From Fibrobacteria bacterium (GTDB lineage Bacteria; Fibrobacterota; Fibrobacteria; UBA11236): a DNA stretch of 64,000 bases. A program made the position numbers and the translations under genes. Location: NCBI GenBank assembly GCA_025360005.1, contig JANYDA010000001.1, forward strand, positions 23,144-87,143, read 5' to 3'. Shown here piece by piece: positions 32,601 to 40,311 of the stretch. The notes beneath the pieces were generated by a model. That model was not told the DNA's origin. It made no database searches and saw only the letters and a list, made by a program, of their open reading frames with translations. Every line of letters begins with the position of its first letter. Positions within the stretch are counted from its first letter, which is position 1.

Positions 32601-34633
32601 AGATCAACACGCGGGGCGCCAACAATACCACCGGAGACGAACCGTTTTCCTTTTTCGACAATGCCTGGTCCGTCCGGCCCCATCAGCAACCGCCGGACCC
32701 GGCGGCTTTCGACGGCGTGGACCTTTCCAAAGGCGCCACCGGCGTCTATAAGGATCCGGAAATGGTGGTGGCCGTCAACGGCAAGAATGTACTCACCTAT
32801 ACGGAAGACCCCTATATCACCGCCTATTATAAGGGCGTGCACGTTTTCGGGTACGGGCCCGATTACCGGACCACGGACAAATTGGTGGTGAGCCGCAAGG
32901 CTTCGCTGACCCTCACCCAGCCGGTGACCAGCCCCCTCGATCGTTACGATCTCAGGCAAGAGGCGGGCACCATGATCCTGGCGGGCAAGGCATCCAGCGA
33001 TCCGGACGGCCGCATCGATGCTATCGTCATCAATGGGGAAACCCTCGACGAAAGCCGGCTCCAACGCTCCGCCGCGGGAGTGGAATTCAGTCGCTCCTAT
33101 ACCTTGACGGAAGGAACCAATGTTTTCGACGTGATCGCATGGGACACCTCCAACTGCGCGGTGGAATCCCGCAAGCTGATCGTGAATTGGATGAAAGCCC
33201 CTCCCCTGCCGCCGCCGCAAGTCGCCAAGCCCTTCGCCGATCCCGCGGGCAAGGCCGGTAAGGACTCCTTCCTGGTCAACCTCGCCACCGCCACCCCGGG
33301 CGCCGCCATCTGGTACACAGTGGACGGGAGCGTTCCGGTTCCCGGCTCGGCGGGCAGTTCGGCCTATACTGGCCCCATCCTGATCAAGGACGCCCTAACG
33401 CTTAAAGCCATCGCGGTCAAGCCGGATTGGCTGCCCAGCGCCGTGATGGAGGAGAAGTACGAGATTTCCAGGTTCGCCACCGTCAATATCAAGCAGGCCG
33501 TCTTCCGGGACGCCGATGCCGACGGGTATGCCGATGCCGTGGAACTGCTCCTGGATACGGCCCTGGGCCGTCCCGACGCAAAGGTGATCGATGGGCAGAT
33601 GGCGGGGGCGAAGCTGACCTCCGGACTGGAACTCGCCGGTTACCGTATCACCGGAGATACCCTGGTGGCCGCCCTCAGGCCCAACACGGCTTCCCTGATC
33701 GACGGCAAGGAAACCCTCTCCATCCCGCGCCCCGCGGCCGATGCGGATGGTATGCTTCATGCCGGGACCCTGCCCATCAAGGACGGAATAGCACCCGTGA
33801 TCCGTCGCGCGGTCCTGCGCCGCGGGACCGCAGGCGCCCCGGACTCCCTGCAGGTATTCTTTTCGGAAGAGCTCGCCGCAAGCGCGCAGGCGCCTTCGCC
33901 TTTCCTGGCTTTGCATGCCGCCGATGGCGCGCACTATGCCTTCGTCCTCACCGGAGGGCAGGCTTCCCCCGCCAACGCGGACAATCTTTCCCCCTGGCTC
34001 TACGTCATCCAATCGGTCCTCGCCGATGCCGGCGGGCCGTCCTCCCCTCCCATGGCCGGGGACTCCGTTTGGATCGGCCCGCTGGCGGGCCTGGCGGATA
34101 AATACGGCAATGCGCAGTCGAATCCCGCCAACGTGCGCGTGCCGTTGCGGATTTGGACATCCCTGGTCTATACCATCGAGCCCGTGGCCCCGGGAGGCGT
34201 ATCCCAGGTTTCCTCTGCGCCCCAGGGCCCGGCCTGGTCCGTTTACGTCGGGCCCGGATCCGGCCCCTCCATAGGCACGGCCCCGGCGGCCTTGCCCACC
34301 ACTCCTCTGGTTCCCGATCGCCCCCATTCCGGAGGGCTGGTACTGGATGCGACCCATCCCTTCTCTCTGGTGTTGCGCGTGCACGACAACCTGGGCCATT
34401 TCGTTTCCAAGGTGCGCCTGGACATCGCCGATAACGATTTGCTCCGGCTCCCCCAGGGTAACTTGCCGGGTACCCATCGCTTGTACCTGCTCTGGAATGG
34501 AACCGCCGATACCGGCGGCCCGACGGGCACGGGGGCCTACGTGTATGTATGGAACATCGCGTTCTTCCCCACCGAAGGTCCGCCGCAAACCTCCGCGGGC
34601 AAACGCATATTCGGGATGCTCCGCAACCGATAA
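29687..34633 (+). CDS. Multi-domain GH9 cellulase (1648 residues)
   Basis: Signal peptide near residues 13-32, then a CelD-type Ig-like domain (KIRLNQVGYLPQDQNKAAF). The GH9 catalytic domain has Asp216 and Asp219 in WHDCGDH, the HNRAS region, and acid Glu641 in YDNTETCIDFSAQ. After it come two fibronectin-III-like domains (SALVTWTTDE, SALVTWWTKN), a region resembling CBM3 (FGLEMRYYFTADATA), further Ig-like domains, a chitobiase/HEX C-type module (AIWYTVDGSVPVPGSAGSSA then YTGPILI), an Ig-like domain with PVIRRAVLRRGT, and a C-terminal FlgD-Ig-like module ending KRIFGMLRNR. GH9 enzymes are endo- or processive cellulases. Start ambiguous between ATG 29687 and 29723. The C-terminal two domains recur in the beta-helix protein at 44027. 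Predicted secreted or surface-attached. Confidence 0.92.
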   Translation: MGSLKRSGRRIPMRSILAALALVFSPVLLRAQVNVDKTCAACSRLKNDSLNIQVRKIRLNQVGYLPQDQNKAAFIANPVGTSFDVVTAGTGQVVFTGALKDVGSQTEGAIDIFTYYNSITPLVDLHRPAANEHLYRADFSAYKTPGNYLLKCGADTSAHFEIDPKVYNFVFETTMKFFGAQRCGKTDSWLHAACHLKDGDFLGAKYSGALSGGWHDCGDHIKVGETTAYAAVVLGMTYAFWPDKAEDFYGKSYNDTLPFGTDGVPDVLYESKIGADYILKLYNVSKELGMIEKHNMFHSIIDGEDHSYWDVPEHQDAAPHSKGGPPRTPRDGIGSDVAGMYAAALAFFSKSWEPFDPAYAKACLLASKDMYDNLVINRRGTPTLNEQGFYTAGSGPQVDDEALAAFALWYATKDPRYRKDLLEDPAMGANPLSMYNQGTFPTGLLANKNSVPFHAGGWPTDFQNTHAYTLFGLVKLILDKPDVAAAYGLTAATADSLKQDAIAALKYSIKVASGGAAKFGDINANEPYHDLFSEKWGYNRYNMGVVLELFLYWDLTHDQNYYNIGLDNLNYVLGMNPWDISFIMGAGEKNLQHPHNRASNPEGYNAGGFPYPYRSPKGALMGGSKPTDPLRDFWLEYDNTETCIDFSAQILMPTQILAANLPPDTEGPKFRSVNIFPEERSALVTWTTDEISRDTVFLLDSPGGKLLQTLPAAQLARNKQVDIQGLTPNTTYYIYFAGIDVRRNYTVDMNNGAFWKFTTKTSTVAAAITDVKVCNETHESALVTWWTKNGYYPSEVDYGKTTALGLTQSPDDAGIPTLFHRVTLKDLEAATPYFFQAVSGASKDDNGGKDYQFSTTQVLVNYTVRIKPTNKASGGKSTHFYIDVANNESKPYFGLEMRYYFTADATAAAGLIATGYDNQIFDVGGNAHQLAVGSTIIFGAAKQVSGMADQWYFPITLNDTLPVAGRARFELQINTRGANNTTGDEPFSFFDNAWSVRPHQQPPDPAAFDGVDLSKGATGVYKDPEMVVAVNGKNVLTYTEDPYITAYYKGVHVFGYGPDYRTTDKLVVSRKASLTLTQPVTSPLDRYDLRQEAGTMILAGKASSDPDGRIDAIVINGETLDESRLQRSAAGVEFSRSYTLTEGTNVFDVIAWDTSNCAVESRKLIVNWMKAPPLPPPQVAKPFADPAGKAGKDSFLVNLATATPGAAIWYTVDGSVPVPGSAGSSAYTGPILIKDALTLKAIAVKPDWLPSAVMEEKYEISRFATVNIKQAVFRDADADGYADAVELLLDTALGRPDAKVIDGQMAGAKLTSGLELAGYRITGDTLVAALRPNTASLIDGKETLSIPRPAADADGMLHAGTLPIKDGIAPVIRRAVLRRGTAGAPDSLQVFFSEELAASAQAPSPFLALHAADGAHYAFVLTGGQASPANADNLSPWLYVIQSVLADAGGPSSPPMAGDSVWIGPLAGLADKYGNAQSNPANVRVPLRIWTSLVYTIEPVAPGGVSQVSSAPQGPAWSVYVGPGSGPSIGTAPAALPTTPLVPDRPHSGGLVLDATHPFSLVLRVHDNLGHFVSKVRLDIADNDLLRLPQGNLPGTHRLYLLWNGTADTGGPTGTGAYVYVWNIAFFPTEGPPQTSAGKRIFGMLRNR

Positions 34634-34678
34634 CCGCCCGGGATTGAACCGGCCGGGGTTAAAAAACACTAACCGGTC

Positions 34679-36511
34679 ATGCATCCCCACATTTCGCGCC
34701 GCCACGCCTTATTTTCCATCCCATTTTCGCTTTCCGCCTTCGCAGTTGTTACTGCGGTCGGATGTTTCGATCGTGACAATGCCACTGAGGTTCCTGCTGC
34801 CGTTGTGAATGCGGATTTCCCCTCCGCAGCCAGCCTCAATGCCAAACTGGGGCGCGGTATCAATTTCGGAAACGCCTTGGATGCGCCGCACGAAGGCGCT
34901 TGGGGCGTCACCCTGCAGCCGGAATGGTTCCAATGGATCGCGGATTCCGGATTCGCCACCGTGCGAATCCCCGTGAGCTGGTCCACCCATTCCCAATCCG
35001 TTCCGCCCTATGCCATCGACTCCGCCTTCATGGCGCGGGTGGTTTGGGCCGTGGACCGGGCCCTGGCCGCCAAGCTCAACGTGATCATCGACATGCATCA
35101 TTATGACTCGCTCACGGCGGAACCGGAAGCGGAACGCCCGCGCTTCCTGGCCATGTGGCGGCAAATCGCGTCCCGCTTTGCGGGCTATCCGCCCCAATTG
35201 CTGCTGGAAATCCTGAACGAACCCAGCGGCAAGGTGGACGCGGCCACCTGGAACTCTTTGTTGAACCAGGCCATCGATACCATTCGCGCCATCCAACCGC
35301 GGCGCACCTTGATCGTGGGCACGACGCCTTGGGGCGGTCTGAGCGGACTGGCTGATCTGGATCTTCCGGCCGATAGTAACATCATTGTTACGGTACATTA
35401 TTACGAGCCGTTCCGGTTCACCCATCAGGGCGCAGCCTTCTATCCGGGCGCCGATGCCTGGCTGGGAACCCTTTGGCGGGCCACCCCGGCCGAGCGCGCC
35501 CAGGCGGATGACGACATCAAAATCATCCGCACTTGGGCGGAAGCGCATCATCGGCCCATCTTCCTGGGCGAGTTCGGAACCTATGAAAAGGTGGATTCGG
35601 TTTCCCGGGCGTTGTATACGGAGTATTTGACAACGCATTTTTCCCAGGCCGGATTCAGCTGGGCCTTATGGAATTTCGGTTCCGACTTCGGCGTTTGGGT
35701 GGATGGGAGCAAGACCTGGCACGGCGGCTTGATGCAGGCGATGCTGCGTCCCGGGCATAACGCTTATCTGGACTCAATCCTGAACGCGACGCAAAAACTC
35801 GACTTGGGCAAGTACCTGGTCTTCGACGATTTCGAGGACAGCCTGAAGGATATTCCCACCTCTTCCTCGGACTGGCAAGCCAAGCTGGGGAGGCCTTTGC
35901 CGCAAGCCCCCTCCCACTATTACACGTTCTATTCGGAATCTTCCCTGGTCACCGATCCCGCGGGAACGCGCTTGTTGAGATACAACGAGGTGGGGCCTGA
36001 CAAGGCGCCCTCCAATTTCGGCTTGGCCCAAGGCCCATGGGGGTTCCAGAGCCAGGGATTGCATGTCAAGATGAAACTGGCGGGCGGGAACTACCCCTTC
36101 GCCGGATTCGGCGCGGGTTTGTTCGCCGGCTGGGACTCCTCCTTCACCGATCTGACGAACATGACCGCGGTGCAATTCCGGGCCAAGGGCCGGGGCGAAT
36201 GGAACCTGCAGATCGTTTCCGATTCCGCCTACAATAAGGCTCCTCCGGACAGCAACTGGGGGCAAATGTACGTGCATTTCATCCTTACCGATCAATGGGA
36301 GACCTACGTGTTTCCGGCGGATTTCTTCGTACCCAAGAAATACTCCAAACAGGAGGCCGATAAGCTGACCTGGGAAGCCGTGCGCGACAAGATCATCGCC
36401 CTGGAATTCATGAACGGCCAATCCTACGGCGAAAAGCCGAATGACAGCCTGGAAATCTGGATCGACGACATCCGCATTGTCGGGGTCGAAAAAAAGAATT
36501 TCGGGCTCTGA
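34679..36511 (+). CDS. GH5 cellulase/hemicellulase lipoprotein with C-terminal binding-like domain
   Basis: A 610-residue protein. The N-terminus ends in a possible lipobox AVGC (Cys29). The GH5 catalytic domain (about 50-370) starts LGRGINFGNALDAPHEGAWG, has HHYDS, the acid/base Glu181 in EILNEPSGK, an HYYEPF segment, and nucleophile Glu298 in FLGEFGTYE. A separate sandwich module (about 385-605, VFDDFEDSLKDIPTSS to IWIDDIRIVGV) resembles the family-11-like modules of the neighbouring proteins. GH5 covers endoglucanases, mannanases and others, and I would not assign a substrate. It is 45 bases after the GH9 gene on the same strand. No strong ribosome site is visible upstream of the ATG. Confidence 0.9.
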   Translation: MHPHISRRHALFSIPFSLSAFAVVTAVGCFDRDNATEVPAAVVNADFPSAASLNAKLGRGINFGNALDAPHEGAWGVTLQPEWFQWIADSGFATVRIPVSWSTHSQSVPPYAIDSAFMARVVWAVDRALAAKLNVIIDMHHYDSLTAEPEAERPRFLAMWRQIASRFAGYPPQLLLEILNEPSGKVDAATWNSLLNQAIDTIRAIQPRRTLIVGTTPWGGLSGLADLDLPADSNIIVTVHYYEPFRFTHQGAAFYPGADAWLGTLWRATPAERAQADDDIKIIRTWAEAHHRPIFLGEFGTYEKVDSVSRALYTEYLTTHFSQAGFSWALWNFGSDFGVWVDGSKTWHGGLMQAMLRPGHNAYLDSILNATQKLDLGKYLVFDDFEDSLKDIPTSSSDWQAKLGRPLPQAPSHYYTFYSESSLVTDPAGTRLLRYNEVGPDKAPSNFGLAQGPWGFQSQGLHVKMKLAGGNYPFAGFGAGLFAGWDSSFTDLTNMTAVQFRAKGRGEWNLQIVSDSAYNKAPPDSNWGQMYVHFILTDQWETYVFPADFFVPKKYSKQEADKLTWEAVRDKIIALEFMNGQSYGEKPNDSLEIWIDDIRIVGVEKKNFGL

Positions 36512-36554
36512 TTCCCGCTCCCCACCGGGGCGGCAATATGATTAGTTTTGGCTC

Positions 36555-37223
36555 ATGCCCAAGCGAATCATCATCACGGGAGCGACGGGCCTGGCGGGTT
36601 CCGAAGCCGTACGCCAAGCCTTGCTGGACGAAGAGATTTCCGTGGTCACCGCCATCGTGAGGCGGCCGCCGGCCATCCAGGATCCCAAATTGAATATCGT
36701 TCTCCACGATAATTTCCGGGACTACTCCAGCCTAACGGAAATCTTCGCTTCGCATGACGCCTGCTTGTGGTGCCTTGGGATTTCCCAGACCCAAGTGACG
36801 GAAGCGGAGTATATCAGGATCACCTACGAGTATGTCATTACCGCCGCGCAAGCCATGTTGCACGCCAATCCGGGAATCGGCTTCGTTTTCCTCAGCGGTA
36901 TGGGCGCGGATTCGCAAGAGAAGAGCAGTACGCTTTTCGCGCGCATCAAAGGGAAAACGGAAAACAATCTCAAGCGGCTGCCTTTCAAGAAGCTGGCCAT
37001 CGTGCGCCCGGGCGGCATCATCCCCGTTCACAAGAAGGAGAACGCGGCTTTTTTTGAAAAGCTGCTTCTCCCTTTCTATCCCATCATCCAATACCTGGTG
37101 CCCTTCGCCATGATCTCCTCCGTGGTGCTGGCCAAAGCCATGCTCCACTTGGCCAAGCACGGCTCGGACAAGACCATCCTTGAGAATATGACCCTCAAAA
37201 AGCTTGTCGGCGCCGCCAAGTAA
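36555..37223 (+). CDS. NAD(P)-binding SDR/NmrA-like protein
   Basis: A 222-residue Rossmann protein beginning KRIIITGATGLAGSEAVRQA, with the TGATGxxGxx nucleotide-binding motif of atypical short-chain dehydrogenases, LHDNFRDY, FVFLSGMGADSQEKS in place of the usual catalytic Tyr-x-x-x-Lys block, and KLAIVRPGGIIPV. A YxxxK pair is not seen, so it may be a regulator or reductase of the NmrA/HTATIP2-like type. Cytoplasmic. It follows the GH5 gene by 43 bases on the same strand, possibly as a bystander. Enzymatic activity cannot be inferred. Confidence 0.7.
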   Translation: MPKRIIITGATGLAGSEAVRQALLDEEISVVTAIVRRPPAIQDPKLNIVLHDNFRDYSSLTEIFASHDACLWCLGISQTQVTEAEYIRITYEYVITAAQAMLHANPGIGFVFLSGMGADSQEKSSTLFARIKGKTENNLKRLPFKKLAIVRPGGIIPVHKKENAAFFEKLLLPFYPIIQYLVPFAMISSVVLAKAMLHLAKHGSDKTILENMTLKKLVGAAK

Positions 37224-37406
37224 TCGCGGCGGCCACGGCATGGCGTCGCATCCGCCGATGATTCCCCGAAGTCAAATCCCGACGTGGGCATAGTGTCCTA
37301 CAGCCTGGGGAACGATGACTAATGGATCCGAAAGGATTCCCGGTCCGGGTTTTTTGAGTCGGCCAGTCCGTCGCCGCCCAAAAAACCCCGGTCCGGAAAA
37401 AAATGA
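37224..37406. other. Convergent intergenic stretch with long inverted repeat
   Basis: No gene is supported here. It contains an inverted repeat CCGGGTTTTTTG at 37345-37356 and CAAAAAACCCCGG at 37379-37391, with a one-base bulge and a 22-base spacer. T runs occur on both strands (37350-37355 on plus, 37385-37380 read on minus). Together with the two hairpins that follow it gives a very structured zone between converging transcripts. Confidence 0.45.
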
Positions 37407-37453
37407 GACTCCGCCATGCTTCCACTAGAGGGGGTTGGGAAGCAGGCGGAGTC
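37407..37453 (-). terminator. Intrinsic terminator for the minus-strand GH9 gene
   Basis: The arms GACTCCGCC-A-TGCTTCC (37407-37423) and GGAAGCA-GGCGGAGTC (37438-37453) pair over 16 bp with a single bulged A and a 14-base loop. On the minus strand the arm is followed by TCATTTTTTT, giving seven T at 37404-37398. It serves transcripts coming from 37533. Confidence 0.75.
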
Positions 37454-37457
37454 CGAG

Positions 37458-37486
37458 GGCCCTAGAGAGGGGGTCTAGGGCCTTTT
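37458..37486 (+). terminator. Intrinsic terminator for the plus-strand operon
   Basis: GGCCCTAGA (37458-37466) and TCTAGGGCC (37474-37482) form a perfect 9-bp stem around the loop GAGGGGG, followed by TTTT at 37483-37486. It ends transcripts of the GH5-SDR genes, 235 bases after the SDR stop, and lies only four bases from the opposing terminator. Confidence 0.7.
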
Positions 37487-37532
37487 CCAAATTCACCGAT
37501 AAATGCGCTCTAACATCTTACGAGGTGTACCT

Positions 37533-40118
37533 TCACGGTCCTTCCGCGCCGACCAGGATGCCGTTGATGAACTCCCGTTTTTCTCCCGGAGTGGCATGCC
37601 GGATGAAGTACCAGCCGGGATTCAGATGCAAACCCTTAATACTGACCGCCTGCCCTATCCCCAGCGGCTGGAGGGCGCGGACGGCTACCGTACGGCCGGT
37701 AAAGTCCATGACTTCCGCGGTCCAAATCCTTTTCGATCCTTCGGCGGGGATGAAGCGGTAGCTCAAGTCCCCCTTTTCGGCCTTGAGCAAGGCGAATTCC
37801 TTGGGCCGAGCAAGGCCGTAGGAGCGCAATGGGGCGCCTCCGACGGTCAGGTTTTCAATGCGGACATTGTCCAGGTTGAAACGTACGCTGGAGGTGCCAT
37901 AATAGGTGAAGCGCAATCCGGTCACCGAAGATAGGCTCACCGCTTTGGCCGTGGTTTTCCAATCGGGTTGCGTCATGGCGCTGAAGGGAATGCGGATGCG
38001 CATCCAAGTGTCTCCGGCGAAATCGATCTTCTTCCCGTTATAGGCCTTGTCGGCGATATCCGATTGCTCCAGCTCCACCCAAAGGCTGCTGCCCGCCGTG
38101 GACTTGACATCGAATATCACGCTGGTGGCCGCGCCCAGACTCACCGCGGTGGCGGCCGCATTGAAGGTGGCGCGCACGCCCGCGTAGGGATGGGGCGCTC
38201 CGGCGCTGCCTATCAGCCGGATGGAAAGGCCGCGGGAAGCGGATTCGCCTTCTCCTGCGACGATGGCTGCGGCCATGGTGGCTGGATTGCTGGAAGACGT
38301 GCCCGTGGGCTTGTCATTGAAAATCTTCCAGGGCCCTCCCTGCTTGGACAGGCTGTCCGTGTCCTCGAAGTCGTCCACCAGCACGTCCGTGGCCTTGAAG
38401 GTTTCCTTCTTCAGCCCCGTTACATAGAATACCGTCGTAGCGCGGCTGGCATGATAGGGCGCGATATTGGGGATGTCCAACTTCACGTCCACCGCTTCGC
38501 CCGTGACAAAACTTCCGGAATCGACTTCCCCGGCCCAGGTGGCGGAAATGGCGGCGCCGGTCCCCCCGATGGTCCGCTTGGCTCCGCTGATCCTCCCTTT
38601 CAGGACGATCTTCCAGGCCGCGGAAGCCGCCAAAGCTCCGCTGATGACGGCGGATTGGGTATTCAAATCGACATTGCCGGGCGTCACCGTAAGCGGCGTG
38701 GCTATGCGCACCAGCCCCGCAGGGGGATTATCATAGTCCCGCAGGAAGCCGACCAGGCCCACCATGCCGGCGTTGTAATTGAGGGCCACTTCCGTATTCT
38801 TATAGTTGTTGGCATCGCTGCCGTTGAAGCTCCAAGCGGAGTTTTCCGGCTTAGTCGCGTCGAAGGCGCCGTTGGGCGAAGGACCGGACACAACGCCCCC
38901 TTTCAGACGCACGCCGTTCAGCCGGGCCACGTCATTGCGGTGATGGGGGGCCGTCGGGCCGTTTCCGAAACCCACCACGTAGGACTGGGTAAAGGGCGGC
39001 AACCCCGCCACCCAATGCGCCTGGTTGCGCGCGAAATCCAGGTATTGACCGTCTCCGGTGATCATGAACGCCAGCGCCGCGCTGAACCCGGCGCAAGCCG
39101 CGTTGCCGGCATTGCCCCAATCGGAATTGATGAAGGCGCCCTTGATGAGGGCGGAAGCATTGGCCGCCTTGACGACCCGGCCCATGGTAAAAGACACGTC
39201 GGATAACCAGGGACCGCTGGCGTTTTCACCCAGACGCGTGAGTTCGAATGCGGAGATATCTCCCACATTGGCGTATCCCAGCACGAAGAAATGCTGGCCT
39301 ACCTTGCCTTGGAAGGATTTCGCTTGGGCGAAATAAGCCGTATCCTTGGTGGCGCGGTAAAGTTCCACCGCCGCGCAAGCCATCTTGTCCAGGAAAGTGG
39401 TGCATTTGTAGAACTCGCCATTATTCTGTTGCGTGGAAAGCCTCTGATTGGCCACGGCGAATTGGAACGCCTCCTTGGCCTTGGCCAGACAGGCTGACGC
39501 GTAGGCTGCGTCGTACGGCTTGTACAGAACCGACATCAAAGCCAGGCTGGCGGAATACAGTCCCGCGATGTCGGCGCCGCCGCCGGTATAAACCGGGCGC
39601 GGGCTGGTGCGCTGGGAATTGGCATAACCGCTTTCGCCCAAAGCCTGATGGTCGGCGCCGGCATTGCCCACATCCACGACGATTTGCGACGGGGATATCA
39701 CCGCGCGCATCATGTAGTCGGTGGCGATCTTGACTTCCCCCAATATGTCCGGGATTTGATCGGGCGCGCCTTTATAGTCCCACGAGGTAGCATCGTCGTA
39801 ACCCCGGGGAAACACATCGTATCCCTTCAGGAGGCAGTAAGTGGAGAAGCTGAAAGGCAAACCGAACTTCACGAAATCGCCTGCGTCGTACCAACCGGAA
39901 CTCAGATCCTTGCCATTGAGATTATCCCCGCTGTGCGGGAACGGGGAAGTCTTGTAGAACGGATTCTTATTGTCGATGGTTTTATCGCCGGCGCGTTGAT
40001 AACCATAAAATTGGATGAGAAGGTTGTGCAGGTTTTGATAGTTGGGGTTCTGGGCCCCGGCATCAAGGGCCAGAGCCAAGAACGCCAACCACTGCACATA
40101 TCGCAATGACTTGAACAT
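37533..40118 (-). CDS. GH9 cellulase with C-terminal binding-like and T9SS-type sorting domains
   Basis: About 861 residues. Signal peptide (YVQWLAFLALALDAGAQ). The GH9 catalytic domain starts directly without the Ig-like domain: Asp78 and Asp81 in SSGWYDAGDFVKF, APHHRND with the conserved His/Arg, and acid Glu443 in NTEVALNYNAGMVGLV. A strand-rich linker domain follows, then a module like CBM11 (about 575-765: VDDFEDTDSLSKQGGPWKIF to LDNVRIENL). The end (WTAEVMDFTGRTVAVRALQP and LNPGWYFIRHATPGEKREFI) fits a T9SS type-A sorting domain. The ATG at 40118 is chosen since AGGAG stands nine bases before it; an ATG at 40127 would touch that site. This GH9 differs in layout from the 1648-residue one. 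Confidence 0.92.
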   Translation of the reverse strand: MFKSLRYVQWLAFLALALDAGAQNPNYQNLHNLLIQFYGYQRAGDKTIDNKNPFYKTSPFPHSGDNLNGKDLSSGWYDAGDFVKFGLPFSFSTYCLLKGYDVFPRGYDDATSWDYKGAPDQIPDILGEVKIATDYMMRAVISPSQIVVDVGNAGADHQALGESGYANSQRTSPRPVYTGGGADIAGLYSASLALMSVLYKPYDAAYASACLAKAKEAFQFAVANQRLSTQQNNGEFYKCTTFLDKMACAAVELYRATKDTAYFAQAKSFQGKVGQHFFVLGYANVGDISAFELTRLGENASGPWLSDVSFTMGRVVKAANASALIKGAFINSDWGNAGNAACAGFSAALAFMITGDGQYLDFARNQAHWVAGLPPFTQSYVVGFGNGPTAPHHRNDVARLNGVRLKGGVVSGPSPNGAFDATKPENSAWSFNGSDANNYKNTEVALNYNAGMVGLVGFLRDYDNPPAGLVRIATPLTVTPGNVDLNTQSAVISGALAASAAWKIVLKGRISGAKRTIGGTGAAISATWAGEVDSGSFVTGEAVDVKLDIPNIAPYHASRATTVFYVTGLKKETFKATDVLVDDFEDTDSLSKQGGPWKIFNDKPTGTSSSNPATMAAAIVAGEGESASRGLSIRLIGSAGAPHPYAGVRATFNAAATAVSLGAATSVIFDVKSTAGSSLWVELEQSDIADKAYNGKKIDFAGDTWMRIRIPFSAMTQPDWKTTAKAVSLSSVTGLRFTYYGTSSVRFNLDNVRIENLTVGGAPLRSYGLARPKEFALLKAEKGDLSYRFIPAEGSKRIWTAEVMDFTGRTVAVRALQPLGIGQAVSIKGLHLNPGWYFIRHATPGEKREFINGILVGAEGP

Positions 40119-40234
40119 GTATCGCATCTCCTGTTCCGTGTTAGTGGCTTGCCGTGTGGTTTAGGTTCGGAAGGGAGACGGGCTTTTATGCGCGGCCCGG
40201 TGGAAGCCTTGTGGCGCGGCGGTGAGGCCCCATG

Positions 40235-40263
40235 AAAAAGGCCCCCTTGGACAGGGGGCCTTT
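40235..40263 (-). terminator. Intrinsic terminator of the binding-module gene
   Basis: AAAGGCCCCCT (40237-40247) and AGGGGGCCTTT (40253-40263) make an 11-bp stem with a 5-base loop. On the minus strand a run of five T (40239-40235) follows the GC part. It is about 50 bases past the stop at 40312 and ahead of the GH9 start, separating the two minus-strand genes. Confidence 0.8.
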
Positions 40264-40311
40264 CCGGGAAGCGGAAGGGACGCGTCCCTTCCATTTACAA
40301 ACAATCCGGGA

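Noticed and set aside
29981..33220. Long minus-strand open frames opposite the GH9 gene
   Set aside because: Shadows of the GH9 coding sequence; no domains and atypical composition.
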